The notes under the pieces were generated by a model. That model was not told the DNA's origin. It searched no databases and saw only the letters and a program-made list of their open reading frames with translations. Positions 48,101 to 56,527 of a DNA stretch of 64,000 nt are shown here, piece by piece (positions within the stretch are counted from its first letter, which is position 1; each line of letters opens with the position of its first letter). Position numbers and translations under genes: made by a program. The DNA is from Saxidomus purpurata (lineage: Eukaryota; Mollusca; Bivalvia; Venerida; Veneridae), in assembly GCA_022818135.1 (NCBI GenBank), contig JAFMSR010000014.1:43524924-43588923 (forward strand), in the 5' to 3' direction.

Positions 48101-51073
48101 AGAGAAGAAAAACATGTTAATATTCAAAAAAGTATGTCTGGGGCATACATATATATTATTATTATTAATGAATTATACATGTATCCTCGAAGGACCAGTT
48201 TCAGTGAGTGACCCTAAGAATACTTCAGGCAGAATTACCAAATCTGTTGTACCTATTTCAATGACCCCTACTTCATTTGTAAACTAGTGACAATAGCCGG
48301 TATTTTGCATTTGCTCGAAGTATACTATCACAAACTGAACAAAAAATAATTAATAACCAGCGTGAGACTTGGTTATATTGAGATACAAAGCACATTCAAT
48401 TTAATAGTTACAATGTATTATGAAGCACAAGGGGTGGAGTTCAAAGAGTGGGCAAACATTTTTTTTTTAATATAAATAATGATATTTAGTTGTCTTATAT
48501 GCAATAAGAATCTGTTTACCATATCTAAAAAAATATAAAGACTTTTGCAAACTTATTTCAATAAAATCAGATCTGAAAGTTTGTCACCACTTCTCAGATT
48601 GGCCATTTTCCCATTTAAAAGATAAAAGCAGATTATTTGCTTTGAGTATGTCTTTTATCAAGAAGTTCTGATAGTCTTCCATTAATTTACGATTCTCACT
48701 CCCAACTGACATTGTAGCTGCGGGACCGCATTTTCTTATTGTATTCTTTCATGCACTTTCGTTTTTCGGCCGTAGTTTGAAGTTGTTTTTAATTCTGGGT
48801 TCCAAATATCTCCACATTTATTTGTATTAATTTTAAATTATTTAGCCAGCGCAAGCGAAAATTCATCAAAAGTTTTACAAAATCAAAACATTAAAATTGA
48901 AAACGGAAGCGGAGCAACGCCGGTGATTTAAGAAGCGAAAGAAATGAAAGCAGCGCAAAGAATAATTACGGGAAACGCACTTTTTTGCCGAAAAGTGCAA
49001 GTATACCCGGGACGGATTTTCGATCGCCACCTGGGCGACTGAACTTTCTACTTTTATTAGCCCAGCGCGATTTTTAGTCGATATGGGCGACCGTTAATCT
49101 GTATCCCTGTTTTAGTCACAGGGGAATAAAACCCCTTTTTATGCTCTTATACATATTATTTATAAATAATAATAATTCATAATAAATAATTTAACAATTA
49201 TTTTTAATAGGGTATGAGAACATATAGAACATGTTTCATAGCCTGTGCACTTAACTAAATGAAAATCAGTAATGAGGTAAAAAGATATCCCTAAGCACAG
49301 AAGTATACACTATAGTGTATATTTTGTGCCCTAAGTATCATTACACCAGGTAAAACATGGCTTGAAACTTTAGCTACTTTGGCTCTAAAGTGGCTCCAAC
49401 TTTTCTTAATTGACCAAAATGTTGGCGACAAGTTTGAAAAACCCAGAGGAGGCCCTGAAATGAGGGCCCTGTGACATCCAACCCAACCTAAGTTGCAGGG
49501 CCCTCATTTTATGTTTTTTTTTGGCTGAAATAAGGCCCCATTTCCCTCTTGAAATAATATGCTTTTATCCCCTATTTTAAAAAACTTCTATTTCAGACAT
49601 GGTATAGAATACAATACAATACAATACAATATTTATTTATTGTCGGATTGGTTTAACATGTAACACAAGCTATGAATAGCTTTTGACCGACTTGATAGCA
49701 CATACATATTTCAGATCAACAATAAAAATAACAAAACATTTAGTTACAATACAGATAGAAGTGAGAAAAAAGTATTAAGATATATCACCTGATGCAAACA
49801 CAAATCATATTCATAAATAGATAAAATGAGATATGCATGTTAACACAAAGATTACCACATTATAATAAACGAAAAAGTATACATATACAGTGTAAAAACT
49901 GAGCTGTTGGTGCTAATCTTGACCTAGGCCTAAAAGTGTATTAAAAAGTCATAGATAAGAGACTGAGAGAAAATATGAACACAAAAGTGCACCCGATAAG
50001 ATTGATTTAAAAACATATATCATCTTGAATCAGATTCAAGGTGACCTGATTAGCACCAACCTCTCCACAGCAGATTAACTAGGTCTAAACATATTAAGGT
50101 ATCTAAATCTAAAAGCACATGGAAGCAAAGCCTTCAGGTACAATAGCAAATAGAAAATGAGGCAGGGTTGCAGACTACTGGAACATAAACAAGCAAACAA
50201 ACATAAGGGTAAGAGCACAAGTTAGTCAGAGAAGTCTTAGGCAACTTAATAGAGGGAAAAAAGTAAACGAAACGAAACTTGGTTGCCAAAGTCTAATACT
50301 GACTTAAAAGTAAATCAAGCAAAATGATCATGCAGAAGTACAGCACATTTATATATATGCCCAAACAGTGAACTAGAAGCAAAACCGTTTGCTAGTAACT
50401 GGGCATTTAAATTATATAAAATTCCCTTTTTTCTTTAAAACTACACAAAATTCCCCTACCCGACGGCTCCAGATTTCGTGGAGCTAGGCCCCTGAGTTGG
50501 ATCTAATGTTGCAGATCAAAAGACCGCAAGAATGGGCTCATACCAATACTAACATTTACGAGATAGACATAGCTGATGTTGTATGCATCAAAAAAACACT
50601 GGCCACTGTATTACAACCCAATTATTGAATACCCATTACAGATTCATTCTGTTGCTCTCAATTTATTAATGGGCGAATGTAATGAACATGTGGCACACAT
50701 CATGGTAGCCAAACTTATAAATGGATATCCAAATATACTAGATTGCTACAACCATTGCCACTGTTTTCCCTAAGTAACGTTTATTTATATTAAAAATGAT
50801 AAACAAACACTGAAAACGTTTGCGTATACATGCAAACGAAAATCATAAGACGGCAAAAATGCGAAACGGATATCCGACTTATACTTATCCGATATCTATA
50901 CTATTTCACAAAATAACTTTGAAAGGAAATCTTAGCTGCTGCTTTGTAACATTGGCTAATACAACTGTAGTTTAAGGAACATATATCGCTCTTTAGAACG
51001 ATCAAAAATAAATTGTATAATACTTAAAAATAAAGGAAATATTTTAAATAAAAAATTTCCACGTGCGTACCAT
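31063..51073 (-). CDS. NOP56: NOP56, box C/D snoRNP core protein, complete
   Basis: Eleven coding exons (listed separately) join with consistent phases into 533 codons plus stop. NOP56 pairs with NOP58, fibrillarin and 15.5K/SNU13 in nucleolar box C/D snoRNPs that direct rRNA 2'-O-methylation. Domains in order: NOP5NT (about residues 5-70, [12 protein letters not shown]), coiled-coil/NOSIC region (about 160-290, with [20 protein letters not shown] and [13 protein letters not shown]), NOP domain (about 300-420, [20 protein letters not shown], then the [13 protein letters not shown] signature), and a lysine-rich acidic tail (about 430-533). Residues match NOP56 rather than NOP58, for example SSMGMDIS(V)DLINIE. 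The tail is shorter than in vertebrates (human ~594 aa). Exon 1 is the only uncertain part. A minus-strand AATAAA is at 30916-30911, ~150 nt after the stop. No canonical box C/D snoRNA was found in its introns by eye. Confidence 0.95.
31565..31780. mobile_element. Decayed MITE related to 10463-10649
   Basis: GCAAATTGGGTAATTTTTGTG at the left and CACAAATATTTCCACATTTAC at the right recall the TGTAAATTGGG ends of the CSRP-intron copy. The interior keeps GGAGAATTCTCCAATAGTAAATC. It lies in NOP56 intron 10. Confidence 0.5.
32040..32205 (-). mobile_element. tRNA-derived SINE, NOP56 intron 10
   Basis: The minus strand carries TGAGGTCAGTTGG (A-box-like) and GGTTCAGTCCC (B box), then CTATGTGAGAAAGTTTGCAG. 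The same tail word marks related copies in other NOP56 introns, all in the gene's orientation. It ends within ~20 bp of the exon 10 donor. Confidence 0.65.
32222..32417 (-). CDS. NOP56: NOP56 exon 10: lysine-rich tail, first part
   Basis: Acceptor CTTTTCAG, donor GTAAAA, phase 0 to 1. Encodes [18 protein letters not shown], then an acidic/threonine-rich stretch with NVTMETDAD and a KKKKKKRK block. The exon resembles exon 11 (see findings). A mobile element begins 12 bp upstream of the acceptor boundary, inside the intron. Confidence 0.9.
32429..34701. mobile_element. 2.27-kb hAT-like element in NOP56 intron 9
   Basis: CAGGGCTCGATTTAG at the left and CTAAGTCGAGCCCTG at the right form inverted ends with one mismatch. 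AAGTAG flanks both sides directly (32423-32428 and 34702-34707). CAGGG ends and a short duplication fit hAT-like elements (inference). No transposase open frame is present; inside sits a LINE 3' end (33525-34270). Confidence 0.75.
33525..34270 (-). mobile_element. LINE 3' end with C-terminal zinc-knuckle fragment
   Basis: The minus strand reads [20 protein letters not shown] then [13 protein letters not shown], a CxxC...H...C pattern typical of the C-terminus of LINE polymerases. An AT-rich 3' region ends in a TTTA/TTTATT repeat near 33525-33540. The reading frame is broken off at the 5' side. The 3' region shares a stretch with 50010-50070. Confidence 0.65.
34775..35800. mobile_element. HINE/Pearl-like element C with ~146-bp tandem core
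   Basis: The left end AGAGCTATCACTAAATGTGAT gives a small ATCAC/GTGAT hairpin (34797-34811) and resembles the AGAGCTGTCA termini of the elements at 22466 and 46411. Six core units are marked by GCTTGACCATTGTATGAAG near 34919, 35064, 35210, 35357, 35503 and 35655. A C-rich GACCCCGACC segment follows. NOP56 intron 9. Confidence 0.65.
35801..36812. other. Rest of NOP56 intron 9
   Basis: Contains A/T-only sequence around 36105-36180 including a run of 29 A (36141-36169). Nothing else recognised. Confidence 0.6.
36815..36936 (-). CDS. NOP56: NOP56 exon 9: end of NOP domain
   Basis: Acceptor AATTACAG, donor GTAATT, phase 1 to 0. Encodes [30 protein letters not shown] and DVMHEAMQE. Confidence 0.95.
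37317..37735. mobile_element. Palindromic MITE with 114-bp direct and 72-bp inverted repeats
   Basis: 37317-37430 recurs at 37517-37630 with one mismatch. A 72-bp segment (37442-37513) recurs inverted at 37640-37711 with three differences. The outer inverse ends GTTGAATAAAATATAG / CTATATTTTATTCAAC close the structure. Both inverted arms carry ACGAGTGCGTAGCACGAG(T). NOP56 intron 8. Confidence 0.8.
37740..37865 (-). mobile_element. tRNA-derived SINE fragment, NOP56 intron 8
   Basis: Minus strand GGTTAAGGTGGC and GGGTTCAAGCCCAG box motifs with a SINE-type tail; related to copies at 32040, 40785 and 42870. Confidence 0.5.
38315..38463 (-). CDS. NOP56: NOP56 exon 8
   Basis: Acceptor ATATTTTAG, donor GTAAGT, phase 2 to 1. 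Encodes [19 protein letters not shown] through [13 protein letters not shown]. The overlapping open frame at 38129-38404 is in another frame and is a shadow. Confidence 0.96.
38464..41322 (-). other. NOP56 intron 7
   Basis: AT-rich intron with SINE remnants near 39220-39310 and 40785-40955. A perfect minus-strand C-box sequence at 39839-39845 has no partnering D box. Otherwise nothing recognised. Confidence 0.6.
40785..40955 (-). mobile_element. tRNA-derived SINE, NOP56 intron 7
   Basis: Minus strand GGCTCTGTGGTCGAGTGG with downstream tail GTGAGAAAGCTTGCAG; same family as the copies at 32040 and 42870. Confidence 0.55.
41323..41423 (-). CDS. NOP56: NOP56 exon 7: NOP domain core
   Basis: The acceptor is a less usual AAG (TTGGAAG); donor GTATGT; phase 0 to 2. 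Encodes [20 protein letters not shown] and [13 protein letters not shown], the core of the RNP-binding NOP domain. Confidence 0.96.
41553..41704 (-). CDS. NOP56: NOP56 exon 6
   Basis: Acceptor TTGCAG, donor GTGAGC, phase 1 to 0. Encodes [18 protein letters not shown] through NLAALIGEP. The following intron is the shortest (129 bp). Confidence 0.96.
41762..41880 (+). mobile_element. Possible SINE fragment, NOP56 intron 5
   Basis: TTGGGAGCGCGAGGTCAATAG and AGTTCAAATCG resemble A and B boxes on the plus strand. The similarity is weak. Confidence 0.3.
42382..42569 (-). CDS. NOP56: NOP56 exon 5
   Basis: Acceptor TTTTACAG, donor GTCAGT, phase 2 to 1. Encodes [18 protein letters not shown] through [12 protein letters not shown], the NOSIC coiled coil. 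Confidence 0.96.
42865..42995 (-). mobile_element. tRNA-derived SINE, NOP56 intron 4
   Basis: Minus strand TGGCGAAGTGG (A box) and GGGTTTGAGCGC (B-box-like) followed by the family tail TGTGAGAATGTTAGCAG. Confidence 0.6.
43081..43279 (-). CDS. NOP56: NOP56 exon 4
   Basis: Acceptor ATTCATACAG, donor GTATTT, phase 1 to 2. Encodes [20 protein letters not shown] and the [19 protein letters not shown] coiled-coil start, ending in INTFAMRIR. Confidence 0.96.
43962..44129 (-). CDS. NOP56: NOP56 exon 3
   Basis: Acceptor AATACAG, donor GTAAAT, phase 1 to 1. Encodes [24 protein letters not shown] and AVPELIRG, the conserved segment joining the NOP5NT and NOSIC regions. Confidence 0.95.
44425..44632 (-). 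CDS. NOP56: NOP56 exon 2: NOP5NT domain
   Basis: Acceptor CTTTACAG, donor GTAAGT, phase 0 to 1. Encodes [17 protein letters not shown] through NINSISEG, the N-terminal domain that binds fibrillarin. No ATG exists upstream in frame inside the exon, so the start must come from exon 1. Confidence 0.93.
46411..47960. mobile_element. HINE/Pearl-like element B with ~164-bp tandem core
   Basis: The left end CAAGAGCTGTCACATGACAG forms a 7-bp hairpin (46417-46432), next to a 15-bp perfect sub-terminal inverted pair GCTCGACTATTCGAA (46434-46448) and TTCGAATAGTCGAGC (47937-47951). Between them are seven GGGGCATAAATCTGTC-marked units (46809 short, then 46911, 47073, 47237, 47401, 47565, 47729). A GACGCCGACGCCGAC segment precedes the right pair. 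Same architecture as 22466-23440. Confidence 0.8.
47979..49109. mobile_element. 1.1-kb hAT-like element nested in NOP56 intron 1
   Basis: CAGGGATACAGATTAAC at the left and its exact 17-bp inverse complement at the right. TTTTA occurs directly on both flanks. The interior has GTAGCCCACTC / GGGCGACTG motifs but no transposase frame. Confidence 0.75.
49605..50425 (-). mobile_element. LINE 3' end, non-coding
   Basis: A (CAATA)n TTTATTTATTG tail at 49610-49640 is followed (minus-strand 5'-ward) by sequence that matches the 3' region of the LINE at 33525-34270, including CAAGGTGACCTGATTAGCA at about 50037-50055. The polymerase part is absent. Confidence 0.5.
51071..51073 (-). CDS. NOP56: NOP56 exon 1: start codon only (predicted)
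   Basis: The minus strand reads ACAAAATG followed directly by the donor GTACGC. Joined in phase 0 to exon 2 this gives [11 protein letters not shown]. Human NOP56 also has a minute first coding exon. Other ATG-GT positions in the 6.4 kb upstream cannot be excluded. Confidence 0.45.
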
Positions 51074-51531
51074 TTTGTCCGGTGTAGCGTGAGATATGTA
51101 AGCCGTGAGGATCACATAAAAGTAGAAACGTCGGTATCTCCAGTATCGGGATTTATCGAACCCGTTTCATGGGAAAATGGCCTATTCTTATAGACGTGCA
51201 CATTTTTTAAAACATTTGTTGAATTTACGCGCACAAATCCCAATTCAAGTTTACCAGTAGGAAATGGAACAAGAGGCAAAGGCATATAATACTGCACAAA
51301 TGGAGAAGTCGGAGCCAGGATAAATAGATTTAAATATGCTAACGTTTCATGTATGAATCTCCTTGCTGTTAACAAGCTGCTTTCAGATCCGACGAATAAC
51401 ATGCAGAATACAGAAATCTGTTTTCTTTTCCGTCCCTCTGCATACCCTTTATATTTCAAAATATCTTTTATATTTCAAACTTATATTTTCAACTCGAATG
51501 CAAAAGAAAGTGCATAATGCTGAGGTACTTT

Positions 51532-51713
51532 GAAGAATTCTGAAGCCATTTTTCAAAAGTACATATGTTCTTAAACGCAGTGGAAGGTGGAAGAGCCGTA
51601 TACCAAACCCAAAAAAAAAAAAAAAAAAAAAAAAAAAAACAACACACGAAGAATTCTGAAGCCATTTTTCAAAAGTACATCCGTTCTTAAACGCAGTGGA
51701 AGGTGGAAGAGCT
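51532..51713. repeat. 66-bp direct repeat around a run of 29 A
   Basis: GAAGAATTCTGAAGCCATTT and the following ~46 bases occur at 51532-51597 and again at 51648-51713 with one or two changes, separated by 50 bp containing A29 (51611-51639). The corresponding region upstream of the second Kunitz gene (about 59577-59640) has a single copy. Confidence 0.85.
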
Positions 51714-52164
51714 CGTATTTACCAAAGGTTCACTAAAAAATCTGCAGCTGAATGTGTTACACATAAAACAGACGAACATGCGTACGCGAGATTACTCCCA
51801 CGTAAGACATTTACGCCCGAATGTATGTAACCTTTTTATCATGAACGATGCTTACGTACACCTGGTAGTATGGATTTTTACATGTAAGAAGGTAATGTGT
51901 ATGGGTCATTCACACCTCACCCGGGTTGACCTTTAACGTTTTGAGGCATGCTGACGTTTTGTTAAACTGTTATCCTATGGATTTGCATGTTCGACAGCGT
52001 GCAACTATCAGTATCATTGCATAACATATTTATGACGTTTTGTAACAGTAAAACCAATGTTTTCGCGTCTCCATTGGCTAGACTGGACAGCGGTCAGGCA
52101 AGGTGACGTTAAAGTCTAATTGCGTACGTTTTAAATGCGTTTAAGGAAATGATGTTTGAAGATC

Positions 52165-52198
52165 TATTTAAGCACAAAAAGAACTAGCATGTCAGTTA
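52165..52198 (+). promoter_or_regulatory. Kunitz gene 1 core promoter
   Basis: TATTTAAG (52165) lies 27 nt upstream of an initiator-like TCAGTT (52192). The same arrangement with identical spacing is present at 60032 and 60059 upstream of the paralogue. The 5' UTR probably contains an intron, since a strong TTTTCAG acceptor lies just before the ATG. Confidence 0.55.
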
Positions 52199-52558
52199 AA
52201 TTTCAATACCACTTTAGAATTGTGAGGACATTGTACCCAAGTTAGCTAGATACTGAAGACACCAAAGATTTTTTTCAGGAAAAAATATTCATTGAATTGT
52301 TGAGGTTTGTGCAATTGATATTGACACTATAATCGTTGTTCTTTAGCATTTAAATTTGTTTTTGTTCAATTTTAACCATATGTTTTATAAGGTATATTGT
52401 ATTTATAGAGAAAACAATAATAAGCTGTATAAGTGTGTCTGAAATTTTCCTTTCGTATTGTACATTAATGTGAATACAATCTAATATTGTTTGTGAAAAT
52501 GTGCAATGCAATCAACAAACTAATCAGAAGTCTTATATTTGTACTTTTCAGGAACAAG

Positions 52559-53978
52559 ATGGCTGCCACTATTTATGTGCTTACCTTTATCTGCTGTGTT
52601 TATTATGTGACGTGCAATATAATCATTGAAACAAATAACGCCAGTGATGTTAGAATGAAACAGCAAGGGGCAGCTCCTGGTAGGTGAAATTTAGGCGTTT
52701 TCTTCCTTTACATATTACAAAATACAAACAATTGCTCTGTTTTAAAATGTATCAAAATCTAATTTACAAAGTATACTTAATGACAAAAGTTCTGTACGGT
52801 ATAATTAAACTAACACAAAGACTAAATCGGATATTTTATTCATAATTAGAAAAGCATAAGAATATCATAATTTTCGAATCAATTTACAAATTTCAATGTT
52901 CGTGACGTCGAATAGAATGTTCGTGGACATTTAACACACGTGCAATATGTGTTGTAGGCTGACTGAACTCCAGTCGACATAAACCGCGCAAATTTTGCTA
53001 TCTTGAAAGCTTCGTAATAACAACATACGTTGGGAATTTAATTTTTTACAACTTTCGATAGGACTACCCGTTGGTCAGACAAATCAACCTAAGAAATTAA
53101 ACAGGGGAAACGTTATTAGTGTATCACATGACAAGATTTATTGAAAGTTGTTAACTAAGGATAGAAAATAAGCGCAAATGTTGTTTTTAAAAGTGACTAA
53201 GATTAAACATATACATTGTATATCAAATTTTTTAAACTTACTGTTATTTTTATTTTTTATTTCAGAATGTACATTACGCAAAGACAAAGGCGACTGCAAT
53301 AAACAAATTAAGAAATACTATTTCGATGTTTCATCTGGATTGTGTAGGCCATTTAACTATACTGGATGCGGTGGCAATTTGAATAATTTCATCTCTATAG
53401 AAAAGTGCAACAGCAGGTGTGTCTGTTCAAATCCTAAGGACAAAGGCCGAGGCACAAATAAAATCACTAGATATTTCTACAATGAGGAGAAAGGCAAATG
53501 CCAGTCCTTCAATTACAGAGGCTCAGGTGGAAATAGCAATAGGTTTCTCTCCCTGTCGGCATGCCAGAGTGTGTGTGAAAGTGCGAAAATAAGGCGTAAA
53601 TGCAACGAACGGCCAGAAGTAGGTCAAGATTGTAACAACAACTCTACTGTACAGTTCTACTACGACAGGCATTGTGATTGCTGCAGGGAATTTACATACC
53701 TTGGATGCGGCGGTAGCAAAAACAGATTTCCAACCCTAGAAAGATGCCAAAAGAAATGTCTACTAGAAGGACAGTCAACACCAGCGCCACCTACTCGGCC
53801 ACCAAAGCCAGCTATTTGCTTCTTTCAGAATGTTTATGGTGACTGTGATAAACTTCGTACAAGATATTTCTATGACAATAGGCTGAGCAGATGTGTACCG
53901 TTCACATACTCTGGTTGCGGTGGTAACGAAAATAACTTTATATCTCTGATGATGTGTAAGAATACCTGCGAAAATTAG
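52559..53978 (+). CDS. Secreted four-domain Kunitz protein, gene 1
   Basis: Exons 52559-52679 and 53266-53978 (phase 1 junction, donor GTAGGT, acceptor TTATTTCAG) encode 277 residues. MAATIYVLTFICCVYYVTCN is a signal peptide, followed by a short linker and four Kunitz/BPTI domains. Domains 1 and 4 have the classical spacing C-x8-C-x15-C-x7-C-x12-C-x3-C. Domain 2 has Gly and Ser in place of the second and fourth Cys. Domain 3 has two extra Cys (RHCDCC). A Pro-rich linker (TPAPPTRPPKP) separates domains 3 and 4. The residues at the P1 position are Asn, Thr, Asn and Asp, none typical for trypsin- or chymotrypsin-like protease inhibition. Possible roles include matrix, mucus or shell protein, or defence; not decidable here. 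AATAAA at 54557-54562 gives the 3' end. Confidence 0.92.
52680..53265 (+). other. Intron 2 of Kunitz gene 1
   Basis: 586 bp. The first ~35 and last ~55 bases match intron 2 of the paralogue; the middle is unrelated. Confidence 0.85.
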
Positions 53979-54556
53979 GTAAAGTCACTACTATTCAACT
54001 GAGTTATCTCTTTACAAAACACACACTAATATATTGTGTATGTCGTAAAGTACATGTTCCCCTACTTATTACCAAACCAAATTATCTCGCCAATATTACG
54101 TAATATGATACGGCATAATTTTATATAATTAAAATCTCTGAATTGCTTTGTTATTTAACTTTGAAAAGTTGGAAAAGTAACTCTGAATTTCGTTTAGTAT
54201 AAGGAAGCATGGTTTAAATTCTGACTAGAAAATTCCATTGACAGCAAGATTTAAAAAAAGAATTTTCAAACACAATACATATTTACGGCAAATGTTTTTG
54301 TTTTATTTGTTCAAGTGTATTACTGACTGACGCGTAAAATGTATGTGTTTGCTTTTGTCCTTCAAAATAATGTTTTTAGATTTTACATTTTGTTCAGTTT
54401 GAATTTGTATGATGATTGCTCATTTGAGACGTGTACATGTTATTTTTGTATTCAGTGCCATTTTTAGATGAAAGTGCTTTTTACACAATATATCCAATCA
54501 TGAGATTGTTTTTATGTGCTGTATTGATGGTCAGTAAATGGAACGTTTCTATGTGC

Positions 54557-54562
54557 AATAAA
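54557..54562 (+). terminator. Kunitz gene 1 polyadenylation signal
   Basis: AATAAA inside ATGTGCAATAAATGATGAAAC, a context conserved downstream of the paralogue. Confidence 0.75.
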
Positions 54563-54579
54563 TGATGAAACTTTAAAAG

Positions 54580-55823
54580 ACCCTCGTGTTACACAATGTA
54601 CCGTTGTCATTACCTGTCCAATATAAAACTATTATACATTACACACCTTCCGTATAAAATGTTGTTAGCCCTGATCGTTTGTAGCCTGTCCTTTGTATTA
54701 AAAAATGATTTGACAGTTGCTGTAAATAGTGCAAAGAACGCAAAGAAGTGAAACGGAGACCTTCTGGCAAGTTTGATATTTTCTGCCTAATTCAGGTTGT
54801 TCATTGACATAATCAAATTCCTGATTAGAGATATTTGTATATGAACAATCAAGATAAGACAAACCAGACCATAACTAGACCTCTCATTTCCAAAAATATA
54901 CAATACGTTCAAAATTATTCCGGAAATAGCGAAATTCCGAATGAAAGGAAAACATTTTCTGGGCCCGATTATTTTTTTCTTTGATCAATATGATATTATA
55001 CTATATTTTCTTTGATCAAAGATATAACATATGGATATAACATACTCCAGACGAATACATTCAATGGTCCAAAAGGGTTCGTTATATAATTACTGAATCA
55101 AAGTCCTGTGAAAGAACTACAAAATGTAAGCTTGCGCCAAAGAGTTGAAAGATTGTTTGCTAGTTTATTGTAATGCTTCCCTGTCAAAATTTAGTCTAAA
55201 TACAAAGTACATTGAAACATGGATGTCGAAATACAATTCGAAATAAGTACAGATTTTACGCTAGAAAATCGATTTCATAGATACATTTGTTCATATACAT
55301 TTTTAAAATGCCTCAAAAGCACAAGCTTTAAAATGTCTACATATTAAAGAAGACATTATTTCATATAAAAATTACGTCTGTTTTATATTATATTCAGCGA
55401 GTTTCTTAACAGTTATCCGATTCGAGCAATTCAGTGAATTTAATCACAATCATTTGGATTGTCCAGTTATAGTGTAATGTGCAAGGGTCCTGCAAAAAGT
55501 TCTGTCATTGGGGTAAATTTTCTGAGGCGTTTTATCAAACTACTTTTATTGTAAACCTTCAAAGTATTTACCTTTATCCGAAACACATATCTTAATTTTT
55601 TAGCCAGTCATAAAATATTGCTTGTCAAGAGACTGGTAGTTCTGTCCATACTATACAACAAAATGTACCATGACCGGTCCCACGCGCCAATACAGTAACA
55701 ATTTAAAGAAACTCGACAATCCAATATTGGCTAGATCAATAATTTGGCCGTCCCATGACAGGTCATAAATCACCTTGTCAATAAAAATCGAAAAATGACC
55801 ATAAAGAAGCCAAGAATTGTATT

Positions 55824-55824
<1 letters not shown>
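54580..55824 (+). other. Intergenic between Kunitz genes, left part
   Basis: Contains a degraded pogo-like MITE near 54901-55097 (CCGGAAATAGCGAAATTCCG and GGTTCGTTATATAA motifs). The rest is AT-rich without recognisable features. Confidence 0.5.
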
Positions 55825-55828
<4 letters not shown>

Positions 55829-55867
<39 letters not shown>

Positions 55868-55880
55868 TAATAATGATTAT
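55829..55880. repeat. (ATA)n microsatellite at LINE 3' tail
   Basis: A run of ATA/AAT triplets at the 3' terminus of the LINE, as expected for LINEs with short 3' microsatellite tails. Confidence 0.85.
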
Positions 55881-56527
55881 ATCTTTATTTTTCGAAGATA
55901 ACACATTAAGACAACAACTTATACCATTGCGGCCTTCATGACAACAAAGAAAACATGGCAATTCGCATTCATGCAAATAAACAGAAGCTCAAAAAACTAA
56001 AAATAATTACATTTTAATTACTGATTCAAGTGGAAAAATAAATATTATTTTATAATATTGATAAGTGACAGACACACAAACATGCATATTAAACTAGAGA
56101 ATATGTATTAAATTGTAAAGCAGCTACTATATGCACTAAACATCAAATATACTAGTGAAAATTAATTAATCAACTAGTGTGTGCAGTATGAATTAACAAA
56201 CATCAAGTAAATGTATCTAGCAAAACAATGTTGTAAGTAAGAGACATTCAATATTTATAAATGTGACTGTAGTGATAGAAGATGCTTTTCATAATTATAT
56301 TTGAAAGCATTCAGGGATTTTGCTTTACGAATCGTATCAAGAATAGAGTTCCACACCTGCATGCTAAAGTATTGAAAAGACTGTTTCATATAATGAGTAT
56401 TAAATGAGATTTATACAATATTTTGTCTTGAAGAGGATCGCAACTGAACGGTTTTAAAGAGATCTGCAGATGGTGTTCTGACTGGTTTACATCATATTGC
56501 CTTCGCTGCCCGCTTCTGGAGATTTGT

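Larger units (their letters stand above)
45511..50494. mobile_element. ~5-kb element with ~80-bp imperfect TIRs
   Basis: The left end CAGGGCCCTAGCTTCAC and the inverse of the right end CAGGGGCCTAGCTCCAC differ at three positions; similarity resumes in GGGGAATTT(G/T)...GTAGTTTT(G/A)AAGAAAAA on both sides for about 80 bp. No clear flanking duplication was found. Much of the length is later insertions. No transposase remnant recognised. Confidence 0.55.
44633..51070 (-). other. NOP56 intron 1, transposon nest
   Basis: A 6.4-kb intron (if exon 1 is right), largely made of a 5-kb inverted-repeat element (45511-50494) that contains a HINE/Pearl-like element, a 1.1-kb hAT-like element and a LINE 3' end. 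44633-45510 and 50495-51070 hold nothing I recognise. Confidence 0.55.

Noticed and set aside
51112..51459. 115-residue minus-strand open frame just upstream of the proposed NOP56 start
   Set aside because: No family features, composition like the surroundings, and it would lie in the promoter region; probably chance.
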